A stretch of DNA of 64,000 nucleotides, taken from contig NZ_CP124681.1 of assembly GCF_029961765.1 (NCBI RefSeq), positions 2,790,001 through 2,854,000 on the forward strand, given 5' to 3'. The stretch's first letter is position 1. Every line of letters starts with the position of its first letter. Source of the stretch: Nocardioides sp. QY071 (GTDB taxonomy: Bacteria > Actinomycetota > Actinomycetes > Propionibacteriales > Nocardioidaceae). A model generated the notes under the pieces. That model was not told the DNA's origin. It did not search any database and saw only the letters and a program-made list of their open reading frames with translations. Positions 8,759 through 16,624 of the stretch are shown piece by piece. Made by a program: the position numbers and the translations under genes.

Positions 8759-10224
8759 CGGGTCGCTCCTTCCTGGGCAGGGAGGTCGGCGCGGAAGTCT
8801 CCGGGGTCCAGGCGGGCGGTGCGCTGCTGGTACTCGCGCACCGTGCCGGGCCAGTTGGTCGTGATCCGGCCGCTCGGGTCGCGGTACCAGCTCGTGCACG
8901 AGCTCCACACGCTCTCGGCCAGCCGGCGCTGCATCTCGGTGTCGTACGCCGTCGCGCGGTCCTCCCGGACCTCGACCGGGCCGTGTCGCCCGAGGGAGGT
9001 GACCGCCTGCGCGACATACCCGGCCTGCGCCTCGAGCATCCCGATGATCGAGCTGCCGCCGAGGTTGGTGTTGGGGCCGTAGAGGACGAAGAAGCTGGGG
9101 AAGCCGGGGACGGTGATGCCGAGGTGGGCGCGGGCGCCGCCCTGCCATGCGTCGGCGAGCAGGCGGCCGCTCCGTCCGCGGATGTCCATGGGAGCCAGGA
9201 ACTCGGTGGCAGCGAAGCCGGTGCCGAAGACGATGACGTCGGCCTCGTGCAGCCTGCCGTCGGCGGTCCTGATGCCGCGGGACTCGACGGCCTCGATCCG
9301 GTCGGCGACCACGTCCACGTGGGGGCGGGTGAGGGCTGGGTACCAGTCGTTGGAGAAGAGCAGCCGCTTGCAGCCCAGCGGGTAGTCCGGCACCAGCCGC
9401 GCCCGGAGGGCGGGGTCGCGCACCTGGCGGCGCAGGTGCAGCTGCCACGCCTTGTGCAGCACGCCGACCAGACGGCCGTCGGAGTCGAGGGTCCGGTTCA
9501 GCTGCTCGGACAGATGGAACACCCCCTGCCTGGTGAGGCGGTGCAGCCGCGGGTGCGCCGCGAACCGGCGCTGCTGCCGGGGCGAGTACGGACCGTCGGG
9601 CTTCGGGACGACGTACGGCGCCGAGCGCTGGAACACGCTCAGCGAGGCGACCCGGTCGACGATCGCGGGCACCACCTGGATCGCGCTCGCGCCGGTGCCG
9701 ACGATCGCGACGCGCTGTCCGGTGAGGTCGACCCCGTGGTCCCAGGTCGCCGTGTGGAAGGACGGGCCCGTGAAGCTCCCGAGGCCCGGGAGGGCCGGGA
9801 TCGAGGGACGCGAGAGCTGGCCGACCGCGGAGACGAGGACGTCGGCGCGCAGCTCCTCTCCACCGGCCAGGCGGACCGTCCACTGCCGCCCGACGTCGTC
9901 CCACGCCGCGCCGGTCACCTCCGCGCCGGTGCGGACCAGCTCGCGCAGGCCGCTGGCAACGGCGTGGGAACGGAGGTAGTCGAGGATCTCGGGCTGGCGG
10001 GCGTAGCGGTGCGACCAGTCGTGCTTGCGCGCGAAGGACCACGAGTAGAGCACCGACGGCACGTCGCACGCCGCCCCCGGGTAGGTGTTCTCCCGCCACA
10101 CCCCACCGACGTCGTCGGCGCGCTCCAGGACCGTGACGTCGCTGACGCCCGCCTCGCGGAGGTGGTGGGCAGCGGCGAGACCGCCGAAGCCGGCGCCGAT
10201 GACGATCACGGAGGGATGGGCCAT
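8755..10224 (-). CDS. Flavin-containing monooxygenase, Baeyer-Villiger type
   Basis: 489 residues, with two dinucleotide folds: FAD site GAGFGG at 10-15 and NADPH site GTGASA at 177-182. Between them is FTGPSFHTATW at 152-162, the FxGxxxHxxxW fingerprint of class B flavoprotein monooxygenases. Such enzymes insert oxygen next to a ketone to make an ester or lactone. The start ATG at 10224 has TAGCGT six bases upstream. It leads a two-gene operon with the ChoD-like oxidase and is divergent from an AraC regulator 70 bp away. At 489 residues it is nearer the short BVMO/FMO class than the 540-residue cyclohexanone type. Confidence 0.9.
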   Translation of the reverse strand: MAHPSVIVIGAGFGGLAAAHHLREAGVSDVTVLERADDVGGVWRENTYPGAACDVPSVLYSWSFARKHDWSHRYARQPEILDYLRSHAVASGLRELVRTGAEVTGAAWDDVGRQWTVRLAGGEELRADVLVSAVGQLSRPSIPALPGLGSFTGPSFHTATWDHGVDLTGQRVAIVGTGASAIQVVPAIVDRVASLSVFQRSAPYVVPKPDGPYSPRQQRRFAAHPRLHRLTRQGVFHLSEQLNRTLDSDGRLVGVLHKAWQLHLRRQVRDPALRARLVPDYPLGCKRLLFSNDWYPALTRPHVDVVADRIEAVESRGIRTADGRLHEADVIVFGTGFAATEFLAPMDIRGRSGRLLADAWQGGARAHLGITVPGFPSFFVLYGPNTNLGGSSIIGMLEAQAGYVAQAVTSLGRHGPVEVREDRATAYDTEMQRRLAESVWSSCTSWYRDPSGRITTNWPGTVREYQQRTARLDPGDFRADLPAQEGATR

Positions 10225-10230
10225 GAGCCC

Positions 10231-10236
10231 ACGCTA
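10231..10236 (-). promoter_or_regulatory. Leaderless -10 element of the monooxygenase-oxidase operon
   Basis: TAGCGT on the minus strand, six bases before ATG 10224. Confidence 0.55.
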
Positions 10237-10281
10237 GGAACCGGAGGTGGACCGCTGCCAGCGACGTCCGGCCAGGAGATC

Positions 10282-10287
10282 CATAAT
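10282..10287 (+). promoter_or_regulatory. Leaderless -10 element of the AraC regulator gene
   Basis: CATAAT, a five-of-six match to TATAAT, seven bases before ATG 10295. Confidence 0.5.
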
Positions 10288-10294
10288 TCCGGCC

Positions 10295-11266
10295 ATGATC
10301 TCCACGTCCTTCGAGCCGGCCGCGGCCCGTGACTGGCAGTTCCCGCGTCACGTCGCCGGGACGGCACTGCTCGTGACGGTCGGCGCGGCGGCCGGCGCAC
10401 CGGTGACGGCGCTGCTGCGCGGCAGCGGCCTGGGCGCGCGTGACGTCGCCGACCCGCAGCGCGAGGTGACCGCGGACCAGGAGCTCCGGGTGGTCCGCAA
10501 CCTGCTCGCCGCCGCTCCTGGCGTGACCGGCGGGCAGGTCGGTGCGGCCTACCACGCCTCCACGTTCGGTCCGCTCGGCTTCGCCCTGCTGAGCAGCCCG
10601 ACACTCGGGGACGCCGCCAACCTGGCGCTGCGCTTCATCGACCTCAGCTTCACGTTCACGATCCCGTCGGCGAGCGTCGAGGACGACGAGGTGGTCGTGC
10701 GCGTCGACCACCGTGGTGTCCCCGACGACGTCCGCCGGTTCCTGGTCGAGCGAGACCTGACCGCGATCTGGACGGTGCTGCGGGAGATCTGCGGCAACCC
10801 GCGAGGCCTCGTCGCCACCGGCGATCCGGCCGGCGGCGAGCTCCGCTTCGCGAGCACCTGGCTGGCCCACCCGCTCCCCCAGGCCAACACCCACGCCTGC
10901 GCACTCGCCGAGGCCCTGTGCCGCGACCTCGTCTCACCGCGTCGCGGCCGCGACGCCTTCACCGGGCAGGTCAGGATCCTCGTCGCCCAGCACCTCGAGG
11001 CGGGCGCCCCGATGGCCGACGTCGCCTCCGCCCTCGGGCTCAGCGAGCGCTCGTTGCGCCGCCGCCTGGCCGCCGCGGGGACGTCGTACCGCACCGTGCT
11101 CGACGACGTCCGCGCCGTGGCCGCCGAGGACCTGCTCGCCGACGGGCTGCTGCTGGACGAGGTCGCGCGGCGACTCGGGTACGCCGAGGCGTCGAGCCTG
11201 GTCGTGGCCCACCGGCGGTGGACCGGGCGCACGCCGCGCCGTCAGGCGTCGAGCGCACGCAGGTAG
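10295..11266 (+). CDS. AraC family regulator with arabinose-binding-type N-domain
   Basis: 323 residues. The N-terminal 200 residues look like the PF12625 effector domain (EQ/ELRVVRNLL, FGPLGFALLSSPTLGDAANLA), the layout of regulators such as ArgR/OruR/AlkS-type alcohol and fatty-acid responders. The C-terminal AraC helix-turn-helix pair starts near residue 225 (ILVAQHLEAGAPMADVASAL, LSERSLRRRL, then DEVARRLGYAEASSLVVAHR). It is transcribed away from the monooxygenase-oxidase operon from a 70-bp shared control region, so it most likely regulates that operon. ATG 10295 is preferred over in-frame upstream codons because a -10 hexamer sits seven bases before it. Confidence 0.9.
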   Translation: MISTSFEPAAARDWQFPRHVAGTALLVTVGAAAGAPVTALLRGSGLGARDVADPQREVTADQELRVVRNLLAAAPGVTGGQVGAAYHASTFGPLGFALLSSPTLGDAANLALRFIDLSFTFTIPSASVEDDEVVVRVDHRGVPDDVRRFLVERDLTAIWTVLREICGNPRGLVATGDPAGGELRFASTWLAHPLPQANTHACALAEALCRDLVSPRRGRDAFTGQVRILVAQHLEAGAPMADVASALGLSERSLRRRLAAAGTSYRTVLDDVRAVAAEDLLADGLLLDEVARRLGYAEASSLVVAHRRWTGRTPRRQASSARR

Positions 11267-11336
11267 CCGCCTCGTCCCTTCCGGCCCCGCCCGGGTTCGC
11301 GATACTGATGCGATCGGCCACGGGTACTGCCTGAGC

Positions 11337-12401
11337 ATGGGTATCGAGTCGGCCACCGTCCTCGACGACCGCTACCGGCTGCTCGACGAGCTGGGCCACG
11401 GCGGGATGTCCGACGTCTTCCGCGCCTTCGACGACGTGTTGAAGCGCGAGGTGGCCGTGAAGGTCCTGCGCGAGGTCGAGGATCCCGTGCTCCGGGCACG
11501 GTTCGTCGCCGAGGCCCAGCTGCTCGCAGGACTCAACCACCCCGGACTGGTCACGCTGCTCGATGCCGGCATCCGGTCCGACCGGCCCTATCTCGTGATG
11601 ACTCTGGCCGAAGGGCCGACCCTCGCCGGCCAGCTCAGCGCGGGAGCCCTGCCGCCGAGGACGGTCGCTGAGATCGGGACACAGCTCGCCGCAGCGCTCG
11701 CCTACGCCCATGAGCAGGGGGTCACGCATCGCGACGTCAAGCCGAGCAATGTGCTGCTGTGCGCCGACTCGCGGGCGCTGCTGGCCGACTTCGGGATCGC
11801 ACGCCTCGCCGGCGACCTCGAGCAGCACACCCGGTCCGGCGAGACGGTCGGCTCTCCGGCCTACCTCGCGCCCGAGCAGGCCGCGGGCGAGGCCATCACT
11901 CCGGCGGCGGACGTCTACTCCCTGGGCCTCGTGCTGCTCGAAGCACTCACCGGGGAACGGGCGTTCCCAGGTCCGCCGCTCGAGTCAGCCGTACGCCGGC
12001 TCTGCACCCAGCCGGCGCTCCCGGCGTCGCTACCACGCGCCTGGCGAGACCTGCTGCAGGCGATGACCGCCCGTGACCCCGACGCCAGGCCGACCGCCGA
12101 GGACGTCGCCTCGGCGCTGGCCGCGGTCGCGAACGACCTGGTGCCGCCCGCCCCTGAACCGAGCGAGAGCACCCAGCCGATGGCCGTGCCGCGTCCCGGC
12201 GAGCCCGCGTCCCGCCACCGACGCCGCTGGCTCCTGGCTGCCGCGCTGCTGGTCGCGTTGGCCCTCACCGCCCTGGTGCTCGTCGTGACGTCGCGCGACC
12301 CAGCGCCCACCTACGGCCGCACGGACGTTCCCGCGGGCGTTCCGGAGCAGTATCAGGCACCCTTGCAGGACCTCCACGACGCCATCGAGGAGCCGCAGTG
12401 A
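11337..12401 (+). CDS. Membrane Ser/Thr protein kinase, PknB type with a short outside tail
   Basis: 354 residues. Kinase domain 13-270: glycine loop ELGHGGMSDVFRAFD, Lys42 (EVAVKVL), catalytic HRDVKPSNVLL (Asp133, Asn138), DFG at 151-153, GSPAYLAPEQ at 172-181 and DVYSLGLVLLE. A proline-rich linker leads to one membrane segment at about 296-318 and only about 35 residues outside, with no PASTA repeats. All catalytic residues are intact. The stop overlaps the lipoprotein start as GTGA, so kinase and lipoprotein are made together and may form a sensing pair at the membrane. Confidence 0.92.
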   Translation: MGIESATVLDDRYRLLDELGHGGMSDVFRAFDDVLKREVAVKVLREVEDPVLRARFVAEAQLLAGLNHPGLVTLLDAGIRSDRPYLVMTLAEGPTLAGQLSAGALPPRTVAEIGTQLAAALAYAHEQGVTHRDVKPSNVLLCADSRALLADFGIARLAGDLEQHTRSGETVGSPAYLAPEQAAGEAITPAADVYSLGLVLLEALTGERAFPGPPLESAVRRLCTQPALPASLPRAWRDLLQAMTARDPDARPTAEDVASALAAVANDLVPPAPEPSESTQPMAVPRPGEPASRHRRRWLLAAALLVALALTALVLVVTSRDPAPTYGRTDVPAGVPEQYQAPLQDLHDAIEEPQ

Positions 12402-13015
12402 GCCGGCGCATCCGAGTCGCGCTCGCCGCCGCCGCCCTCGTCCTCCTGCCTGCACTCGGCGTCGCGGGCTGCGGGGCGGCGCAGCGGACCTCTGCCGCGG
12501 ACGACGTGCCTGCGCTCCGCGCGTCGCTGAGCAAGGTCGATCACGCGATGGCCGCGCGGCACTACCCGGCGGCACAGGAGGCGCTGCTCCAGCTCATCGC
12601 CGAGGTCCGGCGCGCACGCGCTGCCGGGGACCTCGACGCGGCAGCGGCGAGGGACATCCTCGCCGCGGCGCGTGCGCTGCTGGCGGGCCTGGGCGTCGAC
12701 GCCCCGGCGGCTGACCCTCCGACACCCGCGGTCGGTGAGAGTCCGGGGAATGACGCGACTCCCCGCCCGACCAGGACCCCGCGCAGGGAGTCGTCGCCCG
12801 GACCCATCCCGACACCGACCTCGACACCGACCTCGACACCGACTCCCGGTCCGCTGCCGTCAGAAGCGCCCACGTCGGCGTCCTCGGACCCGGCAGGTCC
12901 CGGGGCCCCCGCGTCGAGCCCGGGGGCCGACGGCACGACGCCCTCCCCGTCAGGAGCCGCCACGCAGGCCGCCACGCAGGCCGCCACGGCCAGTACCACG
13001 GCGAACGCACCGTGA
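12398..13015 (+). CDS. Predicted lipoprotein with Thr/Pro/Ser-rich tail
   Basis: 205 residues beginning with a basic head and hydrophobic signal peptide that ends in a lipobox GVAGC, so Cys25 should be lipidated after cleavage. Residues 35-105 are predicted helical (VDHAMAARHYPAAQEALLQL, EVRRARAAGDLDAAAARDI). From 106 on the chain is low-complexity Pro, Thr, Ser and Ala, including PTPTSTPTSTPTPG, typical of cell-wall spanning or glycosylated linkers. Coupled by GTGA to the kinase gene. The helical part may be the kinase's extracellular partner or a substrate; no named family was recognised. Confidence 0.75.
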   Translation: MSRRIRVALAAAALVLLPALGVAGCGAAQRTSAADDVPALRASLSKVDHAMAARHYPAAQEALLQLIAEVRRARAAGDLDAAAARDILAAARALLAGLGVDAPAADPPTPAVGESPGNDATPRPTRTPRRESSPGPIPTPTSTPTSTPTPGPLPSEAPTSASSDPAGPGAPASSPGADGTTPSPSGAATQAATQAATASTTANAP

Positions 13016-13038
13016 CCGAGTGCGCGCCGCGGGTGTGA

Positions 13039-13611
13039 CTACGCGGCGGGATAGGTCACCGTACGGTCGGGGCCCACCTCCGGCTCCGCACCCCACCGGC
13101 CCAGCACGTGACGTCGTGGCGCCTGGCCGACGCTGAGGTGCCACACCGTCCAGCCGCGTGCGACGACGTCGTTCGCGATGAGCAGCCGGTGACAGCGCCA
13201 CGGCATCGGCTCCCCGCAGAGCAGGACCGCGTTCCGGGCACGCGCCAGCTCCTCGAGCTCCGCGCGTCCCTGTGCGTAGGGTGCGGTGAGCGTGTAGTCG
13301 GCGTAGTTGTGGAAGCTCTGGTTGCGCCACCCGGCGTTGAGGGCCGGATCGACGTCCTGGCGCCGGCGGCGCCCGGCCAGCTCAGGCACCCGGAGGTAGT
13401 CGATGCCGGCCTCGCCCAGCCACCCCGGCATGGCGTCACCGTCGAACTGCGGACTCCGACGGGACCCCGGCAAGGCTCGAACGTCGACCACCAGGTCCAC
13501 CTGCTCCGCGAGCAGCGGTTCGAGGAACGCCGCTTCCGGACACGTCCAGTGCCCGATCGTCCACAGCGTCTCGCCGGTCGTCGCCGGCGTCCCTGGCCCG
13601 TGGTCACCCAT
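13039..13611 (-). CDS. DUF488 family protein
   Basis: 190 residues. DUF488 marks are TIGHWTCPEAAFLEPL at the start, VVDVRALPGSRRSPQF, the GIDYLRVPELAGRRR block and VLLCGEPMPWRCHRLLIAN, a Cys-His rich segment shared by the family. The fold is cytosolic and function is unproven; some members are encoded beside DNA-repair genes. No N-terminal membrane segment. ATG 13611 has TAGACC six bases upstream. The last base lies 23 bp from the convergent lipoprotein gene. Confidence 0.88.
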   Translation of the reverse strand: MGDHGPGTPATTGETLWTIGHWTCPEAAFLEPLLAEQVDLVVDVRALPGSRRSPQFDGDAMPGWLGEAGIDYLRVPELAGRRRRQDVDPALNAGWRNQSFHNYADYTLTAPYAQGRAELEELARARNAVLLCGEPMPWRCHRLLIANDVVARGWTVWHLSVGQAPRRHVLGRWGAEPEVGPDRTVTYPAA

Positions 13612-13617
13612 CAGACC

Positions 13618-13623
13618 GGTCTA
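13618..13623 (-). promoter_or_regulatory. Leaderless -10 element of the DUF488 gene
   Basis: TAGACC on the minus strand, six bases before ATG 13611. Confidence 0.4.
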
Positions 13624-13663
13624 CACCACCGGTGGTCGGCCGGTCGGCGCGATGCATGAAATG

Positions 13664-13693
13664 CAGAACGGCGGCCCTGGGGCCGCCGTTCTG
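13664..13693 (-). terminator. Strong hairpin terminator of tRNA-Leu
   Basis: A perfect 13-bp inverted repeat (CAGAACGGCGGCC and its complement) with a 4-base loop, beginning six bases after the tRNA 3' end. The following bases GCATTTCATG have only a weak T run. It separates the tRNA from the DUF488 gene. Confidence 0.8.
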
Positions 13694-13699
13694 TCTGGT

Positions 13700-13784
13700 G
13701 TCCGAGGGGGGACTTGAACCCCCACGCCCTAATACGGGCACTAGCACCTCAAGCTAGCGCGTCTGCCAATTCCGCCACCCGGAC
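13700..13784 (-). tRNA. tRNA-Leu (GAG)
   Basis: 85-base tRNA on the minus strand. The acceptor stem GTCCGGG pairs with CTCGGAC (one G-T); the anticodon stem CTAGC/GCTAG encloses TTGAGGT with anticodon GAG, which reads CTC and CTT. A long variable arm (TGCCCGTATTAGGGCG) marks a class II tRNA, and GGTTCAAGTCC is the T loop. CCA is not encoded. A possible -10 (TACGGT) lies at 13797-13802. No integrase or duplicated 3' end is seen nearby, so it is not visibly an integration site. Confidence 0.96.
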
Positions 13785-13856
13785 GAGTGCTGGGAAACCG
13801 TAGCAAAGGCTGCGCGCAGACACGGAATCGGCACCCCTTTTTTCCGCTACGTGGGC

Positions 13857-14486
13857 TCACTGCGGGCGGACGAGCTGCACGACCAGGCCGCGGCCCGGCT
13901 CCGCCTCGCTGGCGACCACGGTGAGGGTGTCGGGGAGCTCGGCGCCGAGTGCCTCGGCCTCGGCGTACGAGCCGAGCTGGAGCAGGGCGGCTCCGTCGGG
14001 ATGGAGATGGCGCTCGATCAGCCGCACGCAGTCTCGTGCCCGGTCCAGCCCGTCGGCACCGCCGTCGATCGCCAGGACCGGGTCCGCGGGGAAGCACCCG
14101 ACGAGCTCGCTGCGCACCCAGGGCGGGTCGGCGACGACCAGCGCGAACACCTCGTCGGAGCTGAACTCCTCCAGCGACACGGTGCGCACGTCGACCAGCG
14201 CCGCGCGGCCCGCCGACTCCGCGTTGAGGCGGGCGTAGGCACAGGCCACCGGGTCCACGTCCACGCACACGAGGCGGCGGTCGGTGCCGTGCACGGCCAG
14301 CAGGCCGAGGTGGCCCACGCCGCTGCAGAGCTCGAGCACGGGTCCGGGTGGTACGACGGACAGCAGGTCGTGGGCCCACAGCGCCTGGGTCTGCGTCCAT
14401 GCCCGCGGCGCCAGCACCCGCTCGTCGTAGCTGATCGTCAGGGAGCCGAAGGGAACGCTGTGGCCCCTCGTGGGGCGGCGGGTCAC
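13857..14486 (-). CDS. Class I SAM-dependent methyltransferase (HemK/RsmC-like)
   Basis: 209 residues. Motif I is LELCSGVGHLGLLA, motif II CVDVDPVACAYARLN, and motif IV is ADPPWV, a variant of the NPPY/DPPY signature of enzymes that methylate an amide or exocyclic nitrogen in protein, RNA or DNA. The first 40 residues (SYDERVLAPRAWTQTQALWA) hold the short substrate lobe. GTG start. It follows the small zinc-ribbon gene with a 3-bp gap, so both share a transcript. The true substrate is not identifiable. Confidence 0.82.
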   Translation of the reverse strand: MTRRPTRGHSVPFGSLTISYDERVLAPRAWTQTQALWAHDLLSVVPPGPVLELCSGVGHLGLLAVHGTDRRLVCVDVDPVACAYARLNAESAGRAALVDVRTVSLEEFSSDEVFALVVADPPWVRSELVGCFPADPVLAIDGGADGLDRARDCVRLIERHLHPDGAALLQLGSYAEAEALGAELPDTLTVVASEAEPGRGLVVQLVRPQ

Positions 14487-14489
14487 CGG

Positions 14490-14738
14490 TCAGCCGACCG
14501 TCTTGCCGTCGGGACACTCCCGGCAGGCCCACCACTGCACGAGGACCGAGCCGTCCGGAGCGAGCGTGACCGGCCCCCGGACGTGCTCGGTGGTCGTGCC
14601 GCAGGACAGGCACTCCAGACGCCGCACCTGCTGTGGACTGCCGGCCGTCCGGCCGTGGGGGACGAGACGCGCGGCGACCACGCGGGGGTCCGGCGCCGGC
14701 GCAGCACTCCCGCAGCCGCTCGAGGGGGATTGCTGCAT
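14490..14738 (-). CDS. Small zinc-ribbon protein
   Basis: 82 residues; the only clear feature is LECLSCG followed 24 residues later by WACRECPDG, two CxxC knuckles that could bind one zinc. Family not recognised. TAGCGT lies six bases before its ATG, so the message is leaderless; the GGAGGG immediately before ATG is too close to work as a Shine-Dalgarno. It sits just ahead of the methyltransferase gene and may be a partner of it. Confidence 0.6.
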   Translation of the reverse strand: MQQSPSSGCGSAAPAPDPRVVAARLVPHGRTAGSPQQVRRLECLSCGTTTEHVRGPVTLAPDGSVLVQWWACRECPDGKTVG

Positions 14739-14744
14739 CCCTCC

Positions 14745-14750
14745 ACGCTA
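14745..14750 (-). promoter_or_regulatory. Leaderless -10 element of the zinc-ribbon/methyltransferase pair
   Basis: TAGCGT on the minus strand, six bases before ATG 14738. Confidence 0.5.
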
Positions 14751-14826
14751 GGCACCGGCTGGTCCGTCCGATATCCGCTGCGCGCCAGTCTCCGTGGCCG
14801 TCCAGCGAACCCGGGCACGGAGCTGG

Positions 14827-15771
14827 TCACCCCCGGCGACGCGTGGCGCCGGGCGTCTCGTCGTACGCACGCCGGTAGGCCTGCCCGAACCTGCCCTGGT
14901 GCGTGAACCCCCACCGCAGCGCGATGTCCGTCACGCTCGCGCCGTCACCCGAACCCGCGGCGGCGAGGTCGCGGTGCGCCCGGGCGAGGCGGACGTCGCG
15001 CAGGTACGTCATCGGCGTGGTGTCCAGGTGACGCCGGAAGGCCAGCTGCAGCGACCGGACGCTCACGTGGGCGGCCGCCGCGATCTCGACCGGAGAGAGG
15101 TCGAGATCGGCGTTCGCGTCGATGAAGGCGATCGCCCGGCGTACGGCGGCCGGGTGGGCGTCGCGACTGTCGGCGAGGCTCGGACCGGCGACCGAGGTGT
15201 TCGAGAACGCCTCGAGCAGCTGGGCCGCGAGGTAGCGCGTCGCCGTCCCGAGCACCAGCGGGCTGGCCACTGCGTCCGGGTCGGACAGTACGACGTTGTC
15301 GAGGTGGTCGATGGCGGCCCGGACCCGACGTGCGGCGGCCGCGTCGACCGGACGGTGGCCGGTGAGCTCGACCGTGTCGTGACCGGGCGCCGGGGAGGCC
15401 ACCTGGGCCAGGACCGACGGGTCGAGCATGGTCACCGTGTAGCTCGCCCGGTTGATCGTGCCGCCGTAGGCGCGCTGCGGTGGCGCGAGCGAGAACAGCT
15501 CGCCGGCGCCGAAGCTCTCGGCCGTCGTGCGCTCCGGTCCGTGGTCCTCGACGGTGCCGGACGCGACGTCGCACAGGCTGATCATCTGCAGCGGCTCGAC
15601 CTCGTAGGACATGACGAACCCGAGGTCGACGCGGTCCACGCTGATCGCTGGGGCGGCGGCCCGCGCGATCCGGGTCGACGCGGTGGTCGTGGTGCTCCCG
15701 ATCCGCATGGGCGCGTAGTTCTCGCTCAGGAACTGCTCGGTCTCCTCGAGACCGTCACTCTCGAACAACAT
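14827..15771 (-). CDS. AraC family regulator (cupin-like AraC_binding_2 type)
   Basis: 314 residues. The N-terminal part (1-170) resembles the AraC_binding_2 domain of FeaR/NimR-like regulators (QFLSENYAPMRIG, GELFSLAPPQRAYGG). The C-terminal HTH_18 domain begins near 215: AIAFIDANADLDLSPVEIAA, AHVSVRSLQLAFRRHL, then ASVTDIALRWGFTHQGRFGQ and YRRAYDETPGATRR. ATG 15771 is preferred over the GTG ten codons earlier because GGAGG lies ten bases before it. The gene is divergent from a DUF4267-like membrane protein, and a perfect 19-bp palindrome lies between them, so it may control that neighbour and itself. Confidence 0.88.
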   Translation of the reverse strand: MLFESDGLEETEQFLSENYAPMRIGSTTTTASTRIARAAAPAISVDRVDLGFVMSYEVEPLQMISLCDVASGTVEDHGPERTTAESFGAGELFSLAPPQRAYGGTINRASYTVTMLDPSVLAQVASPAPGHDTVELTGHRPVDAAAARRVRAAIDHLDNVVLSDPDAVASPLVLGTATRYLAAQLLEAFSNTSVAGPSLADSRDAHPAAVRRAIAFIDANADLDLSPVEIAAAAHVSVRSLQLAFRRHLDTTPMTYLRDVRLARAHRDLAAAGSGDGASVTDIALRWGFTHQGRFGQAYRRAYDETPGATRRRG

Positions 15772-15827
15772 CGTCGCCGCGCCTCCTGCACACTTCTCCA
15801 CGGACCCTAGTACCCGCTACGGACAGT

Positions 15828-15846
15828 CATGACCTCCCAGGTCATG
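15828..15846. promoter_or_regulatory. Perfect palindromic operator between the AraC gene and the membrane protein gene
   Basis: CATGACCT and AGGTCATG, perfect 8-bp arms with a CCC centre. It lies 56 bases before the AraC start and 33 bases before the start of the gene at 15880. AraC proteins usually bind direct repeats, so a TetR or MarR type repressor from elsewhere is also possible. Confidence 0.5.
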
Positions 15847-15879
15847 GGCAGCGGCCGCGACCGGTCGGACGATGGCCGC

Positions 15880-16248
15880 ATGACATCGAGCCTGGACGTC
15901 CTGGCGTGGGGGCGAATCGGACTGGGGGCGGCGGCGCTCGCCGCGCCCGGCACGACCAGCCGCACGTTCGGGATCACGCCGACCCCGGAGGTGGCGTACC
16001 TGACCCGGATCTACGGTGCCCGCGCGATCGCCCTCGGGGCGGCGTACCTCCTCGGCGGAAGGGCTGAGCGCGACCGCCTGCACCTGCTGGGGCTCGGCAT
16101 CGACGTGTCCGACACGGTGACCGGCCTGGGGCACCTGGTACGACGCGACAGCAGCCCGCGCGCGATGGTGCTGGTGACGGCGCTGACCGGGAGCTATGCG
16201 GCGGTCGGTGCGGTGCGCGCGCTGGGCCGACACGCCCGGCGCCCTTGA
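15880..16248 (+). CDS. DUF4267-like small membrane protein
   Basis: 122 residues with about three to four hydrophobic stretches. The pattern GRIGLGAAALAAPGTTSR, then RIYGARAIALGAAYLL, and a C-terminal hydrophobic run is shared with the gene at 42368, so the two are paralogues. The family is of unknown function. ATG 15880 is chosen over the in-frame ATG at 15829, because the earlier one lies inside the palindromic operator and adds only a charged stretch. It may be controlled by the divergent AraC regulator. Confidence 0.72.
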   Translation: MTSSLDVLAWGRIGLGAAALAAPGTTSRTFGITPTPEVAYLTRIYGARAIALGAAYLLGGRAERDRLHLLGLGIDVSDTVTGLGHLVRRDSSPRAMVLVTALTGSYAAVGAVRALGRHARRP

Positions 16249-16310
16249 ACGAGGTGCGGGCACCTGCAACGGTGGGAAAGGTCTCTGACCTCGAACCGAG
16301 AAGGCAAGCC

Positions 16311-16586
16311 ATGCTCACCCTCACCGAGAACGCCTGCACGATCGTCAAGCAGATGACCGACGCCCCCGACGTCCCGGACTCCGCGGGACTGCGCATCACC
16401 CAGGCCGAGGCCGGCTTCGCCGTGTCCGCTGCCGACCAGGCCGAACCCGGCGACAAGGTGGTCGAACAGGACGGTGCGACCGTCTACCTCGACGAGGACT
16501 CCGCCACCAAGCTCGACACGATGACGCTCGACGCGGGCATCGACGACTCCGGCACGCTGCAGTTCGGGCTTCTCGCCCAGGCCTAG
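16311..16586 (+). CDS. HesB/IscA-like protein lacking the cluster cysteines
   Basis: 91 residues with the IscA/HesB beta fold pattern (LTENACTIVKQM, GLRITQAEAGFAVS, GDKVVEQDGATVYLDEDSA, LDAGIDDSGTLQFG). True A-type carriers ligate iron-sulfur clusters through three cysteines (Cx-n-CGC); none of them is present here, only Cys9. It is therefore unlikely to carry a cluster. ATG 16311 follows AGAAGG nine bases upstream, so this gene has a normal leader. Neighbours give no hint of an iron-sulfur operon. Confidence 0.72.
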   Translation: MLTLTENACTIVKQMTDAPDVPDSAGLRITQAEAGFAVSAADQAEPGDKVVEQDGATVYLDEDSATKLDTMTLDAGIDDSGTLQFGLLAQA

Positions 16587-16624
16587 ATGTAGGCCCGTCG
16601 GGCTCGCTCTGGGATCGTGGGCGC

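Noticed and set aside
7082..10894. A 1270-residue open frame on the minus strand joining the GMC oxidase to sequence beyond it
   Set aside because: Only the part up to 8758 has homology and a proper start; the remainder is the antisense or shifted frame of the monooxygenase and the AraC gene, rich in Arg and Pro as expected for GC-rich shadow frames.
12790..12860. Tandem DNA repeat of ACACCGACCTCG type
   Set aside because: It is the coding sequence of the Pro-Thr tail of the lipoprotein and in frame, not a separate repeat element.
13700..13784. tRNA-Leu as an integration site for an island
   Set aside because: No integrase, no duplicated tRNA end and no change in gene type on either side.
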